This document shows, one piece after another, positions 39,333 through 47,902 of a stretch of 64,000 nt of DNA (within the stretch, counting starts at the first letter, position 1; every line of letters starts with the position of its first letter). The stretch comes from JADKFD01 sp050250665 (GTDB taxonomy: Bacteria > Pseudomonadota > Gammaproteobacteria > Xanthomonadales > SZUA-5). The notes below the pieces were generated by a model. The model saw only the letters and a program-made list of their open reading frames with translations, was not told the DNA's origin and did not search any database. The stretch spans positions 62,001 to 126,000 of the forward strand of contig JBFWOF010000002.1 in assembly GCA_050250665.1 (NCBI GenBank). Direction: 5' to 3'. The position numbers and the translations under genes are program-made.

Positions 39333-41273
39333 ATGAATTTTTTCGCGCACCAGGCGGCCGCCCGCGCGAAGAGCCGGCGCATGCTCTGGTTGTTCGCGCT
39401 GGCCGTGCTGGGCGTCGTGGCGGCCATCAATGTCGTGGTGCTGCTGGTGTTTGGTTTCACACTGGATCCGAACAAGCCGGCGCAGCAGGACGCACTGATA
39501 CCGGCGCTGGTGGCCAGCACCGTGATCACCCTCGGTGTCATTGGCCTCGGCAGCCTGTTCAAGACCCTCAGCCTGCGCTCGGGCGGCGGCGGCGTGGCGC
39601 GGGCCATGGGTGGAACGCTGGTACCGGAAGATCCGCACGATTTTCACCTCAAGCGCCTGCGCAATGTGGTCGAAGAGATGTCCATCGCTTCCGGCCTGCC
39701 GGTGCCGGAAATCTATGTGCTGGACCGCGAATCGGGTATCAACGCCTTTGCGGCGGGATTCTCGCCCACCGATGCCGCGGTAGCCGTCACCCGCGGCGCG
39801 CTCGACCGGCTCAGTCGCGACGAACTGCAGGGCGTGATTGCCCACGAGTTCAGCCACATCCTCAACGGCGACATGCGCCTCAACATCCGGCTGATGGGCC
39901 TGATCTTCGGGCTGCTGGTGCTCAGCCTGACCGGCCAGAAGGTGCTGCAGCACATGCGCGTGGGCAGCTCCAAGCGCGATGGCAACGCCATCCTGCTGAT
40001 CGCGCTGGCGGTCATGGTGTTCGGCTATCTGGGGGTTTTCCTCGGGCGCCTGATCAAGGCCTACATCTCACGCCAACGCGAGTACCTGGCGGACGCTTCG
40101 GCGGTGCAGTTCACCCGGCTGTCGCACGGTCTGTCGGGTGCGCTGATGAAGATCGCGGCCTTCCAGGCCGGTTCCAAGCTGACCGAACACAACGGCGAAG
40201 AGGTGGCACACATGCTCTTCGGCGATGGCGTCGGCTACAGCCGCCTGACCGCGACGCACCCGCCATTGATCGACCGCATCAAGCGGATCGACCCGCGCTT
40301 TGACCCGATGCTGCTGGCCCGACTGGAGGCCGGCGAGCGCGCCTTCGAGGGCATCGACGAGGACACTGATCCGCCCGCCGCCAGCGCGCTGCTGGCGGGA
40401 TTCAGCGCCGCCCCGCTGCAGCCCGCACCCGCCGTACCGGTTCTGCGCGAGCGCATGCAGGCACCGCAACCCGCCAAGGTGCTGAACGATATCGCCAACC
40501 CCGGCGTCGATCACGTCGACTACGCCGTGGCCATGCGGCAATCCCTGCCGCCGCTGCTGACCACCGCGGCGCACATGCGCGAGCGCGCCATCGACGTGGT
40601 TCTGTCGCTGCTGCTGGCCCGCGAAATCCACCCCGAAGGCAGTCTGGCCGAAATCTCCAAACGCCTGGGTCCGGTGCGGGCCAAGGGCACCGAGGAACTG
40701 CTGGAAGCGGCTCGCGCTCTGCATGCGGCGCAACGAATCCCGTTGGCACAACTGGCGATGCCGGCACTGAAACGCCGCCCCGGCTCCGAACTGCGACTGC
40801 TGATGGACACCATCGACACGCTGATCCACAGCGATGGCCAGGTCGATGTCTTCGAATACGTGCTGGCCAAGCTGCTGCGCCAGCAGATGAACGAATCGCT
40901 GGAGCCCAATCAGGGTCGCGGCGGCAGACGCAAGCTGCCGGAACTGCGCTCGCAGGCGCTGTCGCTGCTGGCGGTACTGGCGCTGCACGGTCATGAGCAA
41001 GTCGACAACGCGCGCCGGGCCTATCTGGCCGGTGCCGAGATTCTGTTTCCGGGTGTGGCCGAGAGCTACGGCGCACCCGGCAACTGGATCGAACTGCTGG
41101 ATCAGGCGCTGCCGGCACTGGACGAACTGGTCCCGGCCGGCAAGGAAACCCTGGTGCTGGCGCTGGCCACCACTGTCGGTCACGACGGCCAGATCGCGAC
41201 CACCGAAGCTGAGTTGCTGCGCCTGGTCTGCACGCTGCTGCATTGCCCGCTGCCGCCGCTGTTGGGGGAGTGA
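39333..41273 (+). CDS. LemA-associated M48 (HtpX-like) membrane metalloprotease with long C-terminal extension
   Basis: A 646-residue protein, about twice the length of HtpX. Two transmembrane segments (about 17-37 and 50-70) precede the zinc site HEFSH at about 171, with the third ligand in REYLADASAVQF; two more hydrophobic segments lie between. After about residue 330 a cytoplasmic extension of some 310 residues follows. It includes two segments, MDTIDTLIHSDGQVDVFEYV and LATTVGHDGQIATTEAELLR, resembling the helix-DGx-helix pattern of TerB-like domains. It likely serves membrane protein quality control. It is cotranscribed with lemA. Confidence 0.88.
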   Translation: MNFFAHQAAARAKSRRMLWLFALAVLGVVAAINVVVLLVFGFTLDPNKPAQQDALIPALVASTVITLGVIGLGSLFKTLSLRSGGGGVARAMGGTLVPEDPHDFHLKRLRNVVEEMSIASGLPVPEIYVLDRESGINAFAAGFSPTDAAVAVTRGALDRLSRDELQGVIAHEFSHILNGDMRLNIRLMGLIFGLLVLSLTGQKVLQHMRVGSSKRDGNAILLIALAVMVFGYLGVFLGRLIKAYISRQREYLADASAVQFTRLSHGLSGALMKIAAFQAGSKLTEHNGEEVAHMLFGDGVGYSRLTATHPPLIDRIKRIDPRFDPMLLARLEAGERAFEGIDEDTDPPAASALLAGFSAAPLQPAPAVPVLRERMQAPQPAKVLNDIANPGVDHVDYAVAMRQSLPPLLTTAAHMRERAIDVVLSLLLAREIHPEGSLAEISKRLGPVRAKGTEELLEAARALHAAQRIPLAQLAMPALKRRPGSELRLLMDTIDTLIHSDGQVDVFEYVLAKLLRQQMNESLEPNQGRGGRRKLPELRSQALSLLAVLALHGHEQVDNARRAYLAGAEILFPGVAESYGAPGNWIELLDQALPALDELVPAGKETLVLALATTVGHDGQIATTEAELLRLVCTLLHCPLPPLLGE

Positions 41274-41874
41274 CGGGCACACTGCACGGGGCACGGGGCA
41301 CGGGGCACGGGGCACGGGGCACGGGAAGAGGCTACAGGCCTGGGCTGGACCCACAACAGCCCGCGTCATTGCGAGCCGCGTCTGTCGGCCGGACACTGCT
41401 TACCTGCCATGAACCGCGTCGCGCCGGCGTAGGCCGGGTCCTTCGCGTCCATAGGCTTTGATCGAGCCCCGATCCGCACACGCGAGGCGCCCGGCACCTT
41501 CGGATCCTCGAAGCCGCGGCCGCCGGCGCGAAGACCCGCAAGGCACCTTGGCCAAGCCCACGCGCGCCGGAGCCGCGCTACGGCCACGGCACTTTCGCAG
41601 CATCCGCAAACCAACAAGCTGCGACGCGGGTTCCTGGAGAGCGCAGCGAAGCAATCCAGAAGCACGGTCGCAGGATCACTGGATTGCTTCGTCGCTGCGC
41701 TCCTCGCAATGACGCCGGTGTGTGGCATGGCGGAGGGCGCCGCGCCTGCGGCGCCGCTCTTGGCCACAACCCGCCGAAGACAACCGCGGCCGCGCGGGCG
41801 CGCGGCCCTCCTCAAGGCCCAATCACGCGAGCCTTTCCCAGCCCCGTGCCCCCTGCCCCGCGCCCCGTGCCCCG
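41274..41874. repeat. 600-bp intergenic repeat cluster with nested elements
   Basis: No gene is supported. Outer arms are GGCACGG units (41279-41324) and CCGTGCC units (about 41841-41876, reaching the thioesterase stop). Inside, the left end of the CATTGCGAG palindromic element (about 41363-41374) is separated from its right part (41638-41715) by about 260 bp. That insertion includes the 168-bp repeat in reverse orientation (41425-41592). A GC-rich inverted structure related to 20828-20920 follows at about 41728-41822. Confidence 0.75.
41425..41592 (-). repeat. 168-bp GC-rich dispersed repeat, copy 2
   Basis: This is the reverse complement of the repeat at 22893-23060, with the same length and landmarks (CGTAGCGCGGCTCCGGCGCG, GCGAAGGACCCGGCCTACGC). 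It lies within a split copy of another repeat family. Confidence 0.75.
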
Positions 41875-42303
41875 CTATTCCCCGCCGCTCTCGATCTGCT
41901 TCCAGATGCCGCTGACCAGGGCGATGCGGCGGCGCTGATCGAAGATTTCGCCGGCGGCAAACACCAGCGATCGGGTGCGACGGAGTACCTGGGCCTCGCC
42001 GTAGATCCAGCGCTGGGCAAAGCTGGCTGCCAGAAACTGGCAATGGAGTTCCACCGTGGCCATCGGCGGTTCCTCGCCGACTTCGTCAACGATGCCGCGA
42101 TGGAGCACGAATTCGCCGAAACTGCTGATCACCCCGCCCTGGACCACGCCGGCGGGGCTCAGGTGTCGCGGCTCCAGCAGCAGCGCCCGGCGCATGCCGT
42201 GCTCAAGCGCAATCTCGTAGAAAGGCCCGATCAGGGTGGAGAAACCTCGTTGCCCTGCGGCCAGTTTCAGGCGCGGCAGCGGGTTGCGCGCGTCTTCCTC
42301 CAT
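41875..42303 (-). CDS. Hotdog-fold thioesterase (PaaI-like)
   Basis: A 142-residue protein. LSPAGVVQGGVISSFGEFVL carries the G-G-x-x-x-x-x-x-D/E type active-site helix of hotdog thioesterases, and ATVELHCQFLAASF and SLVFAAGEIFDQ are further family blocks. The expected Asp of the 4HBT signature is a Glu in SFGEF. The ATG at 42303 has AAGG about 9 bases upstream; a TTG at 42318 would add five residues. It follows the GMC oxidoreductase on the same strand with 86 bp between. The acyl-CoA substrate is unknown. Confidence 0.75.
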   Translation of the reverse strand: MEEDARNPLPRLKLAAGQRGFSTLIGPFYEIALEHGMRRALLLEPRHLSPAGVVQGGVISSFGEFVLHRGIVDEVGEEPPMATVELHCQFLAASFAQRWIYGEAQVLRRTRSLVFAAGEIFDQRRRIALVSGIWKQIESGGE

Positions 42304-42338
42304 GGCATTGACCTTCAATCGCGCTGCTCATCAGCGCC

Positions 42339-42357
42339 GGCGGATATTGTATCCGCC
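42339..42357. promoter_or_regulatory. 8-bp stem hairpin between the GMC and thioesterase genes
   Basis: GGCGGATATTGTATCCGCC forms an 8-bp perfect stem with a 3-base loop. No T run follows on either strand, so it is more likely a regulatory or mRNA-stability element, or a protein-binding site, than a terminator. Confidence 0.4.
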
Positions 42358-42389
42358 GACATGACAAGAAAAGGCGACGGTCTGGCCGC

Positions 42390-43961
42390 TCAGCCGGCGA
42401 GGATCAGATCGCTGGCCTTCTCGGCAATCATCACCGTGGGGGCATTGGTGTTGCCACTGATCAGCCGCGGCATGATCGAGGCATCCACCACGCGCAGACC
42501 GCTGCAACCGCGGACCTTCAGTTCCGGGTCCACCACCGAGCGCTGGTCGGCTCCCATGCGGCAGGTACTGACCGGATGGTAGATGGTCTCGGCCTTGCGG
42601 CGGATATAGGCCATCAGGTCGGCCTCGCTGGTGGCGCTGGCACCGGGCAGGATCTCGTCCCCGGCGTAGGGCGCCAGCGGCGATTGGGCGAAGATCTCTC
42701 GGGTCATGCGCAGGCCTTCCAGCAGCACCGGCAGATCGGCCGGATCGCTCAGATAGTTGGCATGAATGCGTACGGGCGCGAAAGGATCGGCGCTGGCCAG
42801 TTCCAGATGCCCACGACTCTCAGGGCGCAACTGACAGGCGTGCATGGTGAAGCCATCGCCCGGCAGGCGATTGCGGCCATGATCGTCGAGCATGGCCGGC
42901 ACGAAATGGAACTGCACGTCGGGGCGACCGTCGACAGCGAATCTGGTTGCCGCGAAGCCACCGGTCTCGGCCACGTTCGAGGTACCGATGCCGGTGCGTG
43001 TGAAGAAATACTGCAACCCGACCAGCAGATCACTGGCGCGATCGTAGGTGATCCGCTGAGTGCACTTGCGCAACACGCAGATGTCGAGATGGTCGGTCAG
43101 GTTGCGACCCACCTCCGGCGCATCCAGACGCACACCAATGCCGTGCTGGCGCAGTTGATCGGCCGGGCCTATGCCTGACAACAGCAGCAGCTGAGGTGAG
43201 TTGACCGCGCCGCCGCTGAGCAGTACTTCGCGCCCGGCTTCGAATTTCTCCATACGGCCAGCCACCTTGGCTTCCACGCCAACGGCACGCTCGCGGTCGA
43301 ACAGGATCCGGGTCACCTGTGCGTGCGTGACTACGGTGAGATTGGGTCGGCGCCGCGCCTCGCCGAGATAACCGGTGGCGGTGCTGCAACGGGCACCATT
43401 GCGCTGGGTCACCTGATATTGGCCAAAGCCAAGTTGTTCAGGACCATTGAAATCCGAGTTGCGCGGATATCCGGCGGCAGCGGCGGCCTCCAGAAAGGCC
43501 ATGCTGAGCGGATTCACATGGCGCAGGTTCTCCACCGACAGATGGCCACCGACACCATGCAGGGCATCGGCACCGCGCTGATTGTCCTCGGAACGACGGA
43601 AGTAGGGCAGCACTTCGGCCCAGCTCCAGCCGCGGTTTCCGGCCGCCGCCCAGGCATCGTAGTCGGCACGCTGGCCGCGGATGTAGCACATGGCATTGAT
43701 CGAACTGGAGCCGCCGAGCACGCGACCACGCGGCCAGTACATGCGGCGGTTGTCCAGATGCGGCTCCGGCTCGGTCTCGTAATTCCAGTTCAGGAATTTA
43801 TAGCCCACCAGTTTGGCCAGACCCGCCGGCATGTGGATGAAGGGGTGCCAGTCGCGACCACCGGCCTCCAGCAACAACACCCGATGCCGGCCATCGGCGC
43901 TCAAGCGGTTTGCCAACACACAACCGGCAGAACCGGCCCCGACGATGATGTAGTCGTACAC
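42390..43961 (-). CDS. GMC-family FAD-dependent oxidoreductase (choline/alcohol dehydrogenase-like)
   Basis: A 523-residue flavoprotein. The N-terminal FAD site is IIVGAGSAGCVLANRL; GRVLGGSSSINAMCYIRGQ is the GMC signature 1; LSGGAVNSPQLLLLSGIG is signature 2. The catalytic His is in HPVSTCRMG and the Asn in SGNTNAPTVMIAEKASD. It resembles BetA/AlkJ-type enzymes, but glycine-betaine genes are absent, so choline as substrate is not supported; long-chain or aromatic alcohols are equally possible. It probably forms a unit with the downstream thioesterase. Confidence 0.9.
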   Translation of the reverse strand: MYDYIIVGAGSAGCVLANRLSADGRHRVLLLEAGGRDWHPFIHMPAGLAKLVGYKFLNWNYETEPEPHLDNRRMYWPRGRVLGGSSSINAMCYIRGQRADYDAWAAAGNRGWSWAEVLPYFRRSEDNQRGADALHGVGGHLSVENLRHVNPLSMAFLEAAAAAGYPRNSDFNGPEQLGFGQYQVTQRNGARCSTATGYLGEARRRPNLTVVTHAQVTRILFDRERAVGVEAKVAGRMEKFEAGREVLLSGGAVNSPQLLLLSGIGPADQLRQHGIGVRLDAPEVGRNLTDHLDICVLRKCTQRITYDRASDLLVGLQYFFTRTGIGTSNVAETGGFAATRFAVDGRPDVQFHFVPAMLDDHGRNRLPGDGFTMHACQLRPESRGHLELASADPFAPVRIHANYLSDPADLPVLLEGLRMTREIFAQSPLAPYAGDEILPGASATSEADLMAYIRRKAETIYHPVSTCRMGADQRSVVDPELKVRGCSGLRVVDASIMPRLISGNTNAPTVMIAEKASDLILAG

Positions 43962-44100
43962 GCAAACTCCCGCCCACAGGGCGTTGCTTCAGGGGGCGCG
44001 CCGATCGCGATGCCAGCTTGCGAATCAATGATTTACATGCTGCACTGCAACATCCGGGTTCTATCCGGAAGGCCCGCGGCGGGCATTGTTTGGACCTGCG

Positions 44101-44913
44101 CTAGAGCAATTGCTCGATCACCTCGACCCGATCGCCACATTGCACCTCGCCTGCGGAACGTGCGATCAGGTTCTGACCGAAACTGATGCCGCCGGCGCCG
44201 CGGCGATAATCCTTCAGCGTACGCAAGGGCTCACCGTCGCTTTCGGCAGCGCCCGAGTCCGGATCAATGGTGGTGAAAACGCAGCGAGTGCAGGGCTTGA
44301 CCACATCAAAAAGCACGCTGCCGATGCGTATCTGCTTCCAGCGATCCTCGGCGTGTGCAGGCACACCCTCGACCACCAGATTGGGCCGGAAGCGCCGCCA
44401 GCCCAGTTCCCGTCCCGCCCGACTCGACAGTTCGTCGGCGGCGGCATGCGACAACAACAGCAGCGGATAGCCATCCGCGAACGCTACCTGATCGCCGGGG
44501 AGTGAGTACTCAGCTTCAGGCGCGCGCTGCATCCGTTCATCGGCGTACAACAGGCGCGCCGGCCGATCCAGGTAGCGGCTGAACCACTCGGCAGCTTCGA
44601 CCCCGGCATCGGCAGCGTTCACTTGGCTGCCCCAGACCTCGGAATCCACACGCTGACTTCCATCCGGCTCTGCCACCTGCAGCGGCGGCATGCCCGGCGC
44701 GGACAGTCTCAGGCCGCCCTCAGCGCCGACTTCGGCCCTCACCCGCACCAGCGCCGGTGATTGCCGGCCGGTGATGAAACGGCCACTGTCGTCGACCAAC
44801 ATCCAGCGGCGATCATGGCGTAGTCCGCGGGGCTCGACGACGGCGCTCTGCAGCGCCAGGCCGGCGCAGGATTTCACTGGATAGATGACGATGGCTGCCA
44901 GGCTGGGGGACAT
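44101..44913 (-). CDS. YcbX-like MOSC domain protein
   Basis: A 270-residue protein with an N-terminal MOSC beta-barrel (IVIYPVKSCAGLAL, RGLRHDRRWMLVD) and a C-terminal MOSC domain (RFRPNLVVEG, KPCTRCVFTTIDPDSG, FGQNLIA). The Cys in KPCTRC is the expected molybdenum-cofactor ligand position, as in YcbX and mARC proteins that reduce N-hydroxylated compounds. There is no ferredoxin domain here, so a separate electron donor is needed. The ATG at 44913 gives the family N-terminus. It is divergent from the DUF3293 gene. Confidence 0.85.
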   Translation of the reverse strand: MSPSLAAIVIYPVKSCAGLALQSAVVEPRGLRHDRRWMLVDDSGRFITGRQSPALVRVRAEVGAEGGLRLSAPGMPPLQVAEPDGSQRVDSEVWGSQVNAADAGVEAAEWFSRYLDRPARLLYADERMQRAPEAEYSLPGDQVAFADGYPLLLLSHAAADELSSRAGRELGWRRFRPNLVVEGVPAHAEDRWKQIRIGSVLFDVVKPCTRCVFTTIDPDSGAAESDGEPLRTLKDYRRGAGGISFGQNLIARSAGEVQCGDRVEVIEQLL

Positions 44914-45004
44914 TGCTAAGCACCTGCTGAGTCGTGGTATCGCTGGCAAAGCTACACGCTATGCTGGCTGCTGGCTCAGTCCGGACTTTCGGGAACGCAC
45001 CGTC

Positions 45005-45499
45005 ATGAATCCGATTTCGACTGCGCCGGTCGTGACCGCGGAACTGATCCTCGCCTACGCGAACGCCTGCTACGAGATCGAGCACGAGGGTCGCTGGATC
45101 AGCGCCGAGCAACTCACCCGGAAGCAGACCCGCGGCCTGCCGTGGAGTCTGATCAGCGCCTGCAACCCGCGCTCGCAACAGTTGCCGGATGCGCTCAACG
45201 AGGCCCGGCAGCAGCAGCTGCGCGATTGGATCGACGCGGCTGGCGCTCCATGGCAGCCGGCTCGCGGCCGCGCCGCCGATTTCAGCTGGCTGGAGCCCGG
45301 TTTTCTGGTCGCTGCCGAGTTGCACCGGGTCGACAACTGGGCCCGCGCCTTCGAGCAGCATGCGATCTGGCTCCCGGCAACCGCCACTACACCGGCGATC
45401 ATGCGCATCTATGCGGCCGATCCCGGCCCTGAACATCGCTTGCAATTGCCCCATGTGCGCCTCGAATGGGTAGGATTCGGGCCCACGTCTCCAGAATGA
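45005..45499 (+). CDS. DUF3293 family protein, first gene of the ccm run
   Basis: A 164-residue soluble protein of unknown function. LISACNPRSQQLPDALNEAR resembles the conserved ITAxNPxS block of DUF3293. No catalytic residues can be assigned. The ATG at 45005 is chosen over 44885, which overlaps the MOSC gene. Its TGA overlaps the ccmA ATG, so it is translationally coupled to the cytochrome c maturation operon. A haem-related role can be no more than a guess. Confidence 0.6.
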   Translation: MNPISTAPVVTAELILAYANACYEIEHEGRWISAEQLTRKQTRGLPWSLISACNPRSQQLPDALNEARQQQLRDWIDAAGAPWQPARGRAADFSWLEPGFLVAAELHRVDNWARAFEQHAIWLPATATTPAIMRIYAADPGPEHRLQLPHVRLEWVGFGPTSPE

Positions 45500-46161
45500 C
45501 CGCCCGCTTGCCTGACGCCAGCCCAGTTTCCAGCGCACCCCCGCTGCTCGCCGCCACGGCACTGACCTGTCTGCGCGAGGACGAAGCGCTGTTCGTGCCC
45601 ATCGACATCGCTCTGGCCCCGGGACAGTTGCTGGTGCTCGAGGGCCGCAATGGCGCCGGCAAGACCACACTGCTGCGCGCGCTGCTGGGTCTGCACGCGA
45701 TCAAGGCCCAGACCCTGCAATTCCGCGGCGCAGACGTGCTGCGCGAACGTCATGCACTATGTGCAGGAACGCTGTGGCTGGGCCATCTGCTGGCGCTCAA
45801 GGGCGATCTCACGGTGCGCGAGAATCTGCATTACAACCTGGCCATAGGCGACGAGGGCGATGCGGCCGAGGTCGAGGCGCTATGCACCGATCTGGGGCTG
45901 GCCGGCTACGAGGACACGCCGACACGGGCACTGTCGGCTGGGCAGCGCAAGCGCGCGGCGCTGGCACGGCTGGCCGCCAGTCAGCGATCGCTGTGGCTGC
46001 TGGATGAGCCCTTCGCCAATCTCGACGGCCCCGGCATGGCGGTGGTCGAGCGTCTGCTGGAAGCGCATCTGGCGCGCGGCGGTGGCGCCCTGCTGACCAG
46101 CCATGGCGTGCTTCCGATCACCTTGCCGGCCACCACGGTGCGCCTGGAGCACCCCCGATGA
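45496..46161 (+). CDS. ccmA: Haem exporter ATP-binding subunit CcmA
   Basis: The ATPase of the CcmABCD complex, which releases holo-CcmE in System I cytochrome c maturation. It has 221 residues. Walker A is GRNGAGKTT, the ABC signature LSAGQRKRAALARL, and Walker B LWLLDEPFANLD. The ATG at 45496 overlaps the DUF3293 stop. The ATGA overlap with ccmB continues the coupling. Confidence 0.94.
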   Translation: MTARLPDASPVSSAPPLLAATALTCLREDEALFVPIDIALAPGQLLVLEGRNGAGKTTLLRALLGLHAIKAQTLQFRGADVLRERHALCAGTLWLGHLLALKGDLTVRENLHYNLAIGDEGDAAEVEALCTDLGLAGYEDTPTRALSAGQRKRAALARLAASQRSLWLLDEPFANLDGPGMAVVERLLEAHLARGGGALLTSHGVLPITLPATTVRLEHPR

Positions 46162-46841
46162 GCACCATGCGACCCTATCGCGCGCTGCTGCTGCGGGATC
46201 TGCATCTGGCCTTCAGGCGCCGCGCCGATTTGTTGCTGCCGCTGGGATTTGCGGTGCTGGTGGTGCTGCTGTTCGGCATTGCCCTGGGCGGCACGCCGGA
46301 ACGGCTGGCCCCGATATCGGCGCCGGTGATCTGGGTCACGGTGCTGCTGGCCGGCTTCCTCAGTCTGGACGGGCTGTTCCGCCCTGATGTCGAGGACGGC
46401 ACACTCGATCAGTGGCTGGCGGGACCCAGCTCCATCGTCGGCTTGATGTACGCCAAGGCACTGGCGCACTGGCTGCTGTACGGTGTCGGTCTGACCCTGT
46501 CGACTCCGCTACTGGCCATGCTGCTCAATCTGCCTGTCAAACTTTTGCCGGTGATGCTGGCGGCGCTGGCCATAGGTACGCTGGGCGCCACCCAGATCGG
46601 TCTGGTTGCGGCGGCCTTGACAGCTCGCCTGCGCCGCAGTGGTATTTTGCTGGCGGTGATCGTCATGCCGCTGTACCTGCCGCTGCTGATCTTCGGCAGT
46701 GGCGCGGTCGATGCGGTGCGTCTTGGAGAATCACCCAAGGGCGCGCTGCTGTTGCTGGCCGCACAGACGATGTTGCTGTTGACCCTGGCGCCGCCTGCTG
46801 CGGCTGCCGGCTTGCGGATAGGATCGGACAATCCACCATGA
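46158..46841 (+). CDS. ccmB: Haem exporter membrane subunit CcmB
   Basis: A 227-residue inner-membrane subunit with about six helices that pairs with CcmA. LFRPDVEDGTLDQWLAGP and VMPLYLPLLIFGSGAV are family blocks. It overlaps both neighbours by four bases (ATGA), as most genes of this operon do. Confidence 0.94.
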   Translation: MSTMRPYRALLLRDLHLAFRRRADLLLPLGFAVLVVLLFGIALGGTPERLAPISAPVIWVTVLLAGFLSLDGLFRPDVEDGTLDQWLAGPSSIVGLMYAKALAHWLLYGVGLTLSTPLLAMLLNLPVKLLPVMLAALAIGTLGATQIGLVAAALTARLRRSGILLAVIVMPLYLPLLIFGSGAVDAVRLGESPKGALLLLAAQTMLLLTLAPPAAAAGLRIGSDNPP

Positions 46842-47590
46842 ACCCCGTGCTGCGCTGGTTTCACCAACTCGGATCACCGCCGTATTTCTATCGCTTTGCG
46901 ACCCGCTGGATGCCATGGGCCGGCGGCGCGGCTCTGATCCTGACGATCATCGGCATGTACCTCGGCCTGGCGCGGGCGCCGGCCGATTATCTGCAGGGCG
47001 ACAGCTTCCGGATCATCTACATCCATGTGCCCAGCGCCTGGATGAGCATGTTCATCTACGGGGTCATGGCGCTGAACGGAGCCATCGCCCTGATCTGGCG
47101 CATCAAGCTGTCGGAGATCCTGTTTCTGGCCTGTGCACCGATCGGGGCGATGTTCACGGCGATCACGCTGATCACGGGCATGCTCTGGGGCAAGCCGACC
47201 TGGGGCGCTTACTGGGTGTGGGATGCACGGCTGACCAGCGAACTGGTGCTGCTGTTCCTGTATTTCGGGGTGATTGGTCTGGCCTCGGCCTATGACGACC
47301 TGCGCCAGGGCGCTCGCGCCGCCGCCGTGTTGGCCATTGTGGGTGTAGTTAACGTTCCGATCATCCATTTTTCGGTCAAATGGTGGAACACGCTCCATCA
47401 GGGCGAGACCATCCGAATTTTCGGCAAGAGCAGCATGGACTCCTCAATGATCTGGCCGCTGCTGATCATGGCTCTGGCTACCAAGCTGTATTTCGTGTTT
47501 GCGCTGCTGCTGCGCGCCCGTGGCGTGTTGCTGGAACAGGAGCGCAACAAGTCCTGGGTGCGTGAAGCCTTGCTGGGAGTCAAGAACTGA
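46838..47590 (+). CDS. ccmC: Haem handling protein CcmC
   Basis: CcmC attaches haem to CcmE in the periplasm. It has 250 residues with six hydrophobic segments. The tryptophan-rich haem-binding WWD-type motif is WGAYWVWDARLTS, flanked by conserved His in YIHVPSAW and IHFSVKWWNTLHQ. The frame extends upstream within ccmB, but the ATG at 46838 overlaps its stop and begins the family N-terminus. Confidence 0.96.
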   Translation: MNPVLRWFHQLGSPPYFYRFATRWMPWAGGAALILTIIGMYLGLARAPADYLQGDSFRIIYIHVPSAWMSMFIYGVMALNGAIALIWRIKLSEILFLACAPIGAMFTAITLITGMLWGKPTWGAYWVWDARLTSELVLLFLYFGVIGLASAYDDLRQGARAAAVLAIVGVVNVPIIHFSVKWWNTLHQGETIRIFGKSSMDSSMIWPLLIMALATKLYFVFALLLRARGVLLEQERNKSWVREALLGVKN

Positions 47591-47769
47591 TGCTCGCCTG
47601 GCTGGAATCCTACGGTCACTGGGGCTACATCCAGGTGTCTCTGGCCGTGACCGTGCTGCTGGTCCTTGCCGATCTGCTGCCGCCCCTGCTGCGCCAGCGC
47701 AAATTGCAGTCGGAACTGCGGGCGCGGGTGCGACGCGAACAACAACTTCGGGAATCGGAGGCACCGTGA
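47590..47769 (+). CDS. ccmD: Small haem exporter subunit CcmD
   Basis: A 59-residue protein starting MLAWLESYGHWGYIQVSLAV. One transmembrane helix (about 14-31) is followed by a basic tail (RQRKLQSELRARVRRE), the usual CcmD layout. CcmD stabilises holo-CcmE release with CcmABC. The ATG overlaps the ccmC stop (TGATG). Its small size makes it easy to miss. Confidence 0.9.
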   Translation: MLAWLESYGHWGYIQVSLAVTVLLVLADLLPPLLRQRKLQSELRARVRREQQLRESEAP

Positions 47770-47773
47770 GGCT

Positions 47774-47880
47774 TGAGAGCACGAGAGCGAGAGGGCATGA
47801 GGGCACGCGACAGCGAGCCCCGGCGACTCCAGCTCTTGCCTGCGCTCGCGCCCTCGTGCCCTTGTGCCCTCTTCCCCATC
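47774..47880. repeat. Inverted pair of GAGGGCA-unit arrays inside the ccm operon
   Basis: GAGCACGAGAGCGAGAGGGC with GAGGGCACG units on the left faces CGCGCCCTCGTGCCCTTGTG-CCCTC on the right. The pair fills the 133-bp gap between ccmD and ccmE, the only gap of any size in an otherwise overlapping operon. A long RNA stem is possible. Confidence 0.75.
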
Positions 47881-47902
47881 AAACTTCTCTGGCAGGAACA
47901 CC

